From assembly GCA_018500045.2 (NCBI GenBank), contig JAHBAQ020000059.1:1-7062 (forward strand): a stretch of 7,062 nucleotides of DNA. Direction: 5' to 3'. This document shows, in pieces, positions 1 through 4,816 of the stretch (position 1 is the first letter of the stretch; every line of letters begins with the position of its first letter). Origin of the DNA: Candidatus Shapirobacteria bacterium. GTDB lineage: Bacteria; Patescibacteriota; Microgenomatia; UBA12405. The notes beneath the pieces are model-generated. The model did no database searches, was not told the DNA's origin, and worked only from the letters and a program-made list of their open reading frames with translations. The position numbers and the translations under genes were made by a program.

Positions 1-19
1 AGATGTGTATAAGAGACAG
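1..19. other. Tn5/Nextera mosaic-end adapter remnant (artefact)
   Basis: The first 19 bases read AGATGTGTATAAGAGACAG, which is exactly the Tn5 transposase mosaic end used in Nextera library adapters. It sits at the extreme edge of the window and is followed directly by AT-rich genomic-looking DNA. I read it as untrimmed adapter carried into an assembly, so position 20 is probably the first genomic base and a true contig end. It is not evidence for a transposon in this genome: no transposase and no second end are present. Confidence 0.96.
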
Positions 20-236
20 ATTTAATTTGATAAAAATTTATTTTTGATAAAAAACAAAAAAATAATTTTAAAAAATTGCCTTATTTAACAGAAAAACGAT
101 ATGTCATTAATGATGAATTTTTCCAATAAATTTTAAAATTGATTTTCGAAATTACCTAAAAACAGGCAAAAATTTGGTATAAAATTTTTGGGGAAAAATA
201 AAATAGAAAATATCTGTTATTAAAAAATGCCTTAAG
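20..236. other. AT-rich non-coding stretch at contig end
   Basis: About 217 bp, very AT-rich, with no open reading frame of credible length on either strand. It holds homopolymer A/T runs, a perfect 10-bp palindrome TCATTAATGA at 104-113, and a perfect 9-bp inverted repeat at 167-175/182-190, annotated separately. A plus-strand TGGTATAAA (175-183) resembles an extended -10 box, but no gene follows it; fmt enters from the right on the opposite strand. The left neighbour is cut off by the contig end, so a promoter for a minus-strand gene to the left cannot be assessed. Confidence 0.6.
167..190 (-). terminator. Possible fmt terminator hairpin
   Basis: CAAAAATTT (167-175) and AAATTTTTG (182-190) are perfect reverse complements around a 6-nt loop. 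The hairpin lies 46 nt past the fmt stop. On the minus strand it is followed within a few bases by a run of five T (on the plus strand, the A run just before the CAGG at 163-166). The stem is almost all A-T, hence weak, and such repeats arise easily in AT-rich DNA. Treat it as a candidate only. Confidence 0.3.
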
Positions 237-1088
237 TTAGGATTTTTTGATGGTGTAGTAGGAAGAAATTTCGGACCAGTTGGTGATAGTTTTACCCTCT
301 ATTTGGACTTCGACAGGCTCAGTGTTAAAGCTGAAAACTTTCATTTTTAATTGTTGACCTTTTTGGTTGGTAACATAGGTCCAAGCGATGGGCCAAGGCT
401 TAAGGGCTCGAACAAAACGGGTAATTTTGGCTTGGTCCCAGGACCAATTAATTTCAGCTTTATCTTTGTCGAATTTAGGAAAATAAGTCTTCTGAGAATG
501 ATCCTGAGTTTGGATGGAGGCAGGATGGGAAACGTAGTTTTTGAGAATAGATTCTAAGTTGTTGTTGGCTAATTCAAAGGCCTTTTGATAGAAAGTAGTG
601 GCAGTTTCGGTGGGAGAAATGTCGAATGGAAGTTGAGAAATAATAGGTCCGTGATCGGGAAGAGCATCGATTTGGAAAAAACTAACAGCACTTTTGGTTT
701 CACCATTGATAATTTGCCAGGGGCCAGGGGTGGCACCACGGTATTTTGGTAAGGGTGAGGGATGAATATTGACGATTTTATATTTGGGAATATCTATAGT
801 TTCTTGGTCGAAATAAGGGGGGCCGAAAGCGACACACAAAGCTAAGTCAGGATTTAATTGGCGAATTTGTTGTTTGACTTTAGGAGTAAATTCTTCAATT
901 TGGAAAAGAGGTAAATGATTTTCTTTGGAAAAAGCGGCAACTGGATTAGGAATAATTTCTTGATGGCGGCCAACCGGTTTATCAGTTTTGCTAAAAATAG
1001 CAGAAACTTGAAAATCTTTAATCTCTAAAAGTTTTTGGAGAATAACGACAGAATATGATGAAGAACCGAAGAAGATGATGTTGATCAT
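237..1088 (-). CDS. fmt: Methionyl-tRNA formyltransferase, short C-terminal domain
   Basis: Fmt transfers a formyl group from 10-formyl-tetrahydrofolate to the amino group of initiator Met-tRNA in the cytoplasm. The 283-aa product opens with the nucleotide-fold start MINIIFFGSSSYS and has the TDKPVGR loop (35-41). The family catalytic triad is present as N107 and H109 in NIHPSPLPKYRGATP, and D145 in the LPDHG segment. ALKPWPIAWT (228-237) begins the C-terminal tRNA-contacting OB-like domain, which ends near 283 with a degenerate QxEGK segment. E. coli Fmt is about 315 aa, and the missing length is in this last domain, where a dispersed-repeat-like sequence also lies. The gene diverges from def across 51 bp, unlike the co-directional def-fmt operon of E. 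coli. No Shine-Dalgarno sequence precedes the ATG; a TATAAT box lies 11 nt upstream. The function is well supported; the effect of the shortened domain is unknown. Confidence 0.95.
   Translation of the reverse strand: MINIIFFGSSSYSVVILQKLLEIKDFQVSAIFSKTDKPVGRHQEIIPNPVAAFSKENHLPLFQIEEFTPKVKQQIRQLNPDLALCVAFGPPYFDQETIDIPKYKIVNIHPSPLPKYRGATPGPWQIINGETKSAVSFFQIDALPDHGPIISQLPFDISPTETATTFYQKAFELANNNLESILKNYVSHPASIQTQDHSQKTYFPKFDKDKAEINWSWDQAKITRFVRALKPWPIAWTYVTNQKGQQLKMKVFSFNTEPVEVQIEGKTITNWSEISSYYTIKKS
307..324. repeat. Dispersed-repeat-like 18-mer inside fmt
   Basis: The plus strand reads ACTTCGACAGGCTCAGTG. From memory, TTCGACAGGCTCAG-type words are a recurrent dispersed repeat in many environmental bacterial genomes, including candidate phyla. 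I cannot verify this here, and there is no second copy in the window. On the fmt strand it encodes TEPVEV (residues 256-261), in frame, within the degenerate part of the C-terminal domain. Confidence 0.45.
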
Positions 1089-1099
1089 GGGTTGATTGA

Positions 1100-1105
1100 A
1101 TTATA
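1100..1105 (-). promoter_or_regulatory. fmt -10 box, nearly leaderless
   Basis: On the minus strand this reads TATAAT, a perfect -10 hexamer, ending 11 nt before the fmt ATG. A start point about 7 nt downstream would leave a leader of roughly 5 nt. No TG extension and no recognisable -35 at 16-18 nt are present, and no Shine-Dalgarno sequence lies before the ATG. Chance occurrence is possible in AT-rich DNA, but the box sits in a 51-bp divergent spacer. Confidence 0.55.
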
Positions 1106-1124
1106 CCGTAGTTAATTGGTAATT

Positions 1125-1133
1125 TGATAAAAT
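1125..1133 (+). promoter_or_regulatory. def extended -10 promoter, leaderless
   Basis: TGATAAAAT is an extended -10 element (TG, one base, then TAAAAT, 5 of 6 matches). It ends 6 nt before the def ATG at 1140, so the predicted transcription start falls on or beside the start codon. There is no ribosome binding site between them and no -35 at the expected distance. Confidence 0.6.
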
Positions 1134-1139
1134 ACATTA

Positions 1140-1694
1140 ATGACAAAAATTGTGCTTTATCCTAACGAGCTTTTACGTAAAACAGTTAGTGATGTAATTG
1201 AAATTGACAAAGCCACTGCCAAAGAAATTGAAGAATTAAAAAAACTTTTGGCAGATGGGGAAAATGCGGCTGGTTTGGCAGCTCCACAGATTGGGGTGTC
1301 AAAAAATTTTTTTGGAATGAAAGTTGATGGTGAAGTAAAAGTTTACTTTAATCCAAAATTATTAAGAACTTGGGGAGAGAGAGTTTATCCAAAAATTGTT
1401 AATAAAAATGTTAAGGATGAAGATTTTTTGGAAGGATGTTTGTCATTTCCGGATTATTTTGGAACAGTAAAAAGATGGTTAAAAATAGAAGTAGAGTGGC
1501 AGGAATTGATTGGACAAAAGTTTGTAACAAAAAGAAAAGAATTAGAGGGTTTTTCGGCAATTGTTTGGCAGCACGAAAGTGATCATTTGTTGGGAAAACT
1601 GTTTGTAGATTATATTAAAAAAGAGAGGGGAAAGTTTTATAAATGGAATGGAAAGGAAATGGTAAAAGTGGATATTAATAAGATATTCAGTTAA
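1140..1694 (+). CDS. def: Peptide deformylase
   Basis: Def removes the N-formyl group from the initiator methionine of nascent proteins at the ribosome, undoing the modification made by the divergent neighbour fmt. The 184-aa protein carries all three family motifs: GLAAPQ (45-50; the usual preceding Gly is Ala43), EGCLSFP (98-104, metal ligand C100) and HESDH (145-149, metal ligands H145 and H149, catalytic E146). The length is typical of bacterial deformylases, with a basic tail after the active-site helix (KKERGKFYKWNGKEM, about 160-174). The ATG at 1140 lies 6 nt after an extended -10 box with no Shine-Dalgarno sequence. The 3' end nearly touches the convergent ligase gene, 8 bp between stop codons, inside an 8-nt tandem repeat. 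Enzymatically it looks intact. Confidence 0.96.
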   Translation: MTKIVLYPNELLRKTVSDVIEIDKATAKEIEELKKLLADGENAAGLAAPQIGVSKNFFGMKVDGEVKVYFNPKLLRTWGERVYPKIVNKNVKDEDFLEGCLSFPDYFGTVKRWLKIEVEWQELIGQKFVTKRKELEGFSAIVWQHESDHLLGKLFVDYIKKERGKFYKWNGKEMVKVDINKIFS

Positions 1695-1718
1695 TCAGTC
1701 TATCAGTTTTTCAGTTTT
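1687..1718. repeat. 8-nt tandem repeat (TCAGTNNN)x4 at gene junction
   Basis: TCAGT recurs at exactly 8-nt spacing at 1687, 1695, 1703 and 1711 (units TCAGTTAA, TCAGTCTA, TCAGTTTT, TCAGTTTT). The array contains the def TAA (1692-1694) and starts its third unit on the minus-strand TGA of the ligase gene (1703-1705). The last units give T-rich sequence just beyond def, which may help transcription end, but there is no stem. Confidence 0.75.
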
Positions 1719-3682
1719 TTGATTTCATCTAACATTTTTTGGGCGTCGGTGTTGGCAGGGGCATATTTAAGAGTTTGTTCTAAATTGGTTTTGGCTTGGT
1801 CGTATTTTTTTTGATTGAAATAAATTTGACCTAAGGCAGCATAAGCATAATCATAATTTGATTTAAGATTGATGGCTTTTTGATAATAAAAGGCGGCATC
1901 GTCGGGCATAGAGGCAGTTTCTAAAAATTTTCCTAAAGAGTAATACATTTTGGCATCAGTGGGAGCAAGTTTAGTACCCTGAAGAAGTGATTCGACGGCA
2001 GTGTAAAAATATTTATTGTCTAGTGTAGAGAGATAGTAATAAATTTGACCACGTTGTTTCCAAAAATTAATATTAGCCGGAGAAACTAAAACTGCCTGAT
2101 CGGCGAGTTTACTGGCTTGATCAATATATATTTGGTTTTTTTCTTTGGTAATTAAGGACATTTTTGCTGATGAGTCGGACAGGTTGATAATATAATTAGG
2201 GTTACTGGGAGATAAATTGAGGGCTTGTTGAGCAAAACTATAGGCGGATGGATAATCTTGTTGGGTGTCGCTAGCTTGGGATTTGGCAAAAAAAGTGTCG
2301 GCAATATAGTCAGAAAAATTGTTATAGAAAAGAATTAAGGAAAAGATAGATACTGGGAAAATAAGGAATTTTTTGAATTTATTGATGGAAGTTTTAGCCG
2401 GTGAGGTGTTTTCTGGTAAAGATAAAGCGGGAAGGAGAAAAAAGAAAAGGGAAACGGTAACGACAGAAAATCCGGCAGCATTAGTAATGAGAATGGAAAT
2501 GTAAGAACATAAAATAGCAGTATCTAATATTAAGTATTTAGTATTTAGTATTTTTTTGATTAGAACAATTAGGACAGTAAAAATAAGAACCAGATAAGGG
2601 ATGGTACCAACAAGACCGGTGGTGGCGAGATAATTTAAATATTCATTGTGGGCTTTGTTGTAGAGAAAATCCCATTCAGAGGTAAGATTATGTTCGACTG
2701 GTCTGGTCCAATAATAAGAGTAAGCAAAAGTTTCGACACCGGTGCCAAAAACAGGAAATTTTTTGAATAAATCGAGGCTGCCTTGCCAAACAATTTTGCG
2801 AATATCGCCACTGGAAGTAATTAAGATATCAGATTTTAGATTTTCAGATGCCAGATTGTTTGTTTTTTGAGGAAAGATAAGATCTTTGATGGGGTTGTTG
2901 ATAGTCAGACTAAGGATCATAAAAATGATAACTATTAGATAAGTGCTGATTTTTTCAAATTTTGTTTCGGATGACTTGGTTGATCGGAAAAAATTGAGAC
3001 AGTAAAAAATAAAAATAGAGACAATGCCGGCAACAATACCCGACTTGGATTTGGTAAAAAGCAGACAGATAAATAAAGTGACAGATGATAAATCGTAAAG
3101 AGGAGATTTTTTTTGAATTGCGAAGTAAAGAGAAAAAGGCAAGAGAAGACAAAGATAGGCGGCTAACCAGTTTGGTTGGCCGAGGGTGGAAAAAACTCGG
3201 GATTGAACATCTTGAACCCAGAGATGTTGATCAATACCAAAGTGTTCGGCGATACCATAAATCGCCACGGAGCATCCAGAAACAAGAAAAAAGTTAATAA
3301 TTTGATGTTTAAATTTTTCGGTTAGATAGGGTAGAAGACACCAAAATAATAAACAATAGGTGATAATTGAAAGTAGACCACCGTTGAGTCGAGAAACGTA
3401 TCCATAGAAAGAAGTGTAAATGTCGATAGAGGTGAAGGTACAGATAATTTGAGAAATTAAAAATAAAACCAGGGGAATATTAAAAATGTTTTTTTGATAA
3501 AGACGGGTGTGACCGGATAACCAATTGATTAAATGTAGAGAAACTATAATAATGGTGACGGCATAGACGAAATGCATTTTGGGCAATTCAAAAAGTTCGG
3601 AATTGAAGAAGGTGAAGATGAATGGAGTGGTAAAAAAAAGTAAGAAGTAAAAGAATTTAATGGTCGAAGTGATTTTATTCAT
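1703..3682 (-). CDS. O-antigen ligase/polymerase-like membrane protein with C-terminal TPRs
   Basis: A 659-aa polytopic membrane protein of the Wzy/WaaL superfamily, which joins or polymerises undecaprenol-linked surface glycans outside the membrane. About 11-12 hydrophobic segments span residues 10-455. The STLGQPNWLAAYL segment (165-177) is typical. The large extracytoplasmic loop (about 262-358) carries DIRKIVWQGSL (R295), FPVFGTGVETF and KAHNEYLNYLATTGLVG (H345), matching the Arg and His considered essential in WaaL. Residues about 465-655 form four or so tetratricopeptide units, probably extracytoplasmic, ending in DEIKKLKN. The acceptor (glycan, lipid or protein; PglL-type oligosaccharyltransferases share the fold) cannot be told from sequence. 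The gene diverges from mreB across 49 bp. Two heptamer repeats lie inside it. The ATG at 3682 has no Shine-Dalgarno sequence; the alternative is that translation starts a little downstream. Confidence 0.85.
   Translation of the reverse strand: MNKITSTIKFFYFLLFFTTPFIFTFFNSELFELPKMHFVYAVTIIIVSLHLINWLSGHTRLYQKNIFNIPLVLFLISQIICTFTSIDIYTSFYGYVSRLNGGLLSIITYCLLFWCLLPYLTEKFKHQIINFFLVSGCSVAIYGIAEHFGIDQHLWVQDVQSRVFSTLGQPNWLAAYLCLLLPFSLYFAIQKKSPLYDLSSVTLFICLLFTKSKSGIVAGIVSIFIFYCLNFFRSTKSSETKFEKISTYLIVIIFMILSLTINNPIKDLIFPQKTNNLASENLKSDILITSSGDIRKIVWQGSLDLFKKFPVFGTGVETFAYSYYWTRPVEHNLTSEWDFLYNKAHNEYLNYLATTGLVGTIPYLVLIFTVLIVLIKKILNTKYLILDTAILCSYISILITNAAGFSVVTVSLFFFLLPALSLPENTSPAKTSINKFKKFLIFPVSIFSLILFYNNFSDYIADTFFAKSQASDTQQDYPSAYSFAQQALNLSPSNPNYIINLSDSSAKMSLITKEKNQIYIDQASKLADQAVLVSPANINFWKQRGQIYYYLSTLDNKYFYTAVESLLQGTKLAPTDAKMYYSLGKFLETASMPDDAAFYYQKAINLKSNYDYAYAALGQIYFNQKKYDQAKTNLEQTLKYAPANTDAQKMLDEIKKLKN
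2521..2555. repeat. 7-nt tandem repeat (TATTTAG-like, x5) inside ligase gene
   Basis: Five head-to-tail 7-nt units on the plus strand: TATCTAA, TATTAAG, TATTTAG, TATTTAG, TATTTTT. On the coding (minus) strand they give the low-complexity segment KILNTKYLILDT (residues about 377-388), predicted to be the short loop between two membrane helices after the catalytic loop. Confidence 0.75.
2824..2859. repeat. 7-nt AGATNNN repeat (x5) inside ligase gene
   Basis: AGAT recurs at 2824, 2831, 2838, 2846 and 2853, spacing 7, 7, 8 and 7. It encodes the hydrophilic stretch NNLASENLKSDI (residues about 275-286) in the extracytoplasmic loop, just before the conserved Arg295. It is more degenerate than the TATTTAG array, so chance contributes more. 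Confidence 0.5.
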
Positions 3683-3692
3683 GAATAGTTCT

Positions 3693-3698
3693 ATTGTA
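3693..3698 (-). promoter_or_regulatory. Ligase gene -10-like box
   Basis: On the minus strand this reads TACAAT (5 of 6 to consensus), ending 10 nt before the ATG at 3682, a spacing close to that of fmt. No clear -35 lies 16-18 nt upstream. The predicted leader would be only a few bases. It shares the 49-bp spacer with the mreB promoter. Confidence 0.4.
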
Positions 3699-3716
3699 AC
3701 TAAGATAGATTCAAGT

Positions 3717-3725
3717 TGCTATAAT
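3717..3725 (+). promoter_or_regulatory. mreB extended -10 promoter, leaderless GTG
   Basis: TGCTATAAT is a perfect extended -10 element. It ends 6 nt before the GTG at 3732, the same geometry as at def. TTGTAA at 3694-3699 is a poor -35 with an over-long 20-nt spacer. The predicted start point coincides with the GTG, which supports that codon over the in-frame ATGs at 3660 and 3681, both upstream of this promoter. Confidence 0.6.
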
Positions 3726-3731
3726 TTTAGA

Positions 3732-4814
3732 GTGAGATGGTTAAGAAAATTGAGTAATAACCTGATTAATGTTGGGGGTGTTTTTAGTTGGGATATTGGA
3801 ATTGATTTGGGTAGCACTAATACTTTGATTTACATTAAGGATAGAGGGGTGGTAATTGATGAACCAACAATGTTAGCCAGACCAAAAAAGAAAAGATGGA
3901 CTGGTTTATCGGCACCCAAGAGTGATTTGAAACGACCAGTAGCCTATGGTTATAAAGCTAAATTAATGTGGAATAGAGAACCAAGACAAATTGAAGTGGT
4001 GAGTCCGATTAAAAATGGATTAGTGGTGGATATGGAAGGTTTAGAAAGTTTGATGGCATATTATTTTAAGTTGATTTATGATGTGCCGTCAAAATACCCA
4101 AAAATTTTTAAGCCGAGAGTAATTGTGGGAGTACCGAGTTTTATTAACCAAGTGCAAAAAAGAGCGATTAAATCGATCTTGATAGCGGCTGGTGCCAGAG
4201 AGGTAATTTTAGTAGAAGAGGTGGTTTTAGCGGCGGTAGGTTTAAATTTTCCAATTGATGAACAAAATGGAATTGTGGTGGTGGATGTGGGTGGAGGCAA
4301 GACAGAAGTAAGTGTAATCTCGATGGGTGGTGTGGTGATTGGCAAAGGTATAAAAACGGCTGGTTCGGAGATTGATAACGCGATTGTAAATTATGTAAAA
4401 ATGAAGTATGGATTATTAATTGGTCCGAATACAGCGGAAAAAGTAAAAATAGGTGTAGAAAATAATGATTTGGTTCGAGGGAGGGATTTGGAGACAGGAT
4501 TACCAAAAAGTATCAAGATGACCAGAGAAGAAGTTCAGGAAGCAGCTAGTTTGGAACTGGGGAAAATTGTAAAGTTAGTGAAATCGGTTTTGGATGAAAC
4601 ACCCCCAGAGTTAATGGAAGATATTTTAAAAAGAGGGGTGGTGTTGGTGGGTAATGGTTCGCGGATGAAGGATTTGGCAAAAATGATCGAAATGGAAACA
4701 AAAATTTGTACTGTTCTGGCTGATGAACCGGGTATGGCGGTAATTAGAGGTTGTGGTCGGGTAGTCGAGGATGTGTCTCTGTTAAGACAAATAAAATTAG
4801 TTTCTTTAGGTTAA
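3732..4814 (+). CDS. mreB: MreB-like actin homologue (rod-shape cytoskeleton)
   Basis: MreB forms ATP-dependent membrane-bound filaments that position the elongation machinery for peptidoglycan. From the GTG at 3732 the product is 360 aa (E. coli 347). Its first residues, MRWLRKLSNNL, form a basic amphipathic segment like the E. coli membrane anchor. This start is chosen over ATGs at 3660 and 3681, which precede the predicted promoter and overlap the divergent gene; TTG at 3750 is another option. Motifs: phosphate-1 DIGIDLGSTNTLIY (21-34), the VEE (161-163) preceding LAAVG, phosphate-2 DVGGGKTEVSVIS (185-197), GRDLETGLPK (250-259), TPPEL (290-294). Oddities: the usual GGGTT is GGGKT (K190), EEP is EEV, and the adenosine-loop LTGGGA is LVGNGS (305-310). 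It is therefore clearly MreB family but divergent, perhaps a paralogue. Only 2 nt separate it from the PBP2 gene; no mreC or mreD follows. Confidence 0.9.
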   Translation: MRWLRKLSNNLINVGGVFSWDIGIDLGSTNTLIYIKDRGVVIDEPTMLARPKKKRWTGLSAPKSDLKRPVAYGYKAKLMWNREPRQIEVVSPIKNGLVVDMEGLESLMAYYFKLIYDVPSKYPKIFKPRVIVGVPSFINQVQKRAIKSILIAAGAREVILVEEVVLAAVGLNFPIDEQNGIVVVDVGGGKTEVSVISMGGVVIGKGIKTAGSEIDNAIVNYVKMKYGLLIGPNTAEKVKIGVENNDLVRGRDLETGLPKSIKMTREEVQEAASLELGKIVKLVKSVLDETPPELMEDILKRGVVLVGNGSRMKDLAKMIEMETKICTVLADEPGMAVIRGCGRVVEDVSLLRQIKLVSLG

Positions 4815-4816
4815 AA

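Noticed and set aside
104..113. TCATTAATGA palindrome as an operator
   Set aside because: A single 10-bp palindrome in very AT-rich DNA, with no nearby promoter-gene pair to regulate, is expected by chance.
1..236. Transposon end or insertion sequence at the left edge
   Set aside because: The mosaic-end match is the commercial Tn5 adapter and has no transposase, target duplication or partner end.
351..557. Plus-strand ORF of 68 aa within fmt
   Set aside because: It lies entirely antisense to a conserved enzyme with intact motifs and shows no recognisable domain or start signal.
1687..2859. Tandem repeats as a CRISPR array
   Set aside because: Units are 7-8 nt with no spacers; CRISPR repeats are roughly 23-47 nt separated by unique spacers.
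4076..4506. Minus-strand ORFs of 89 and 112 aa within mreB
   Set aside because: Low-complexity His/Pro/Leu/Thr translations are the antisense shadow of purine-rich mreB codons.
4751..4816. Longer N-terminus for PBP2 starting at ATG 4751
   Set aside because: It would add 22 residues before the natural start and overlap mreB by 64 nt, while ATG 4817 has an AGG 6 nt upstream and a normal short cytoplasmic tail.
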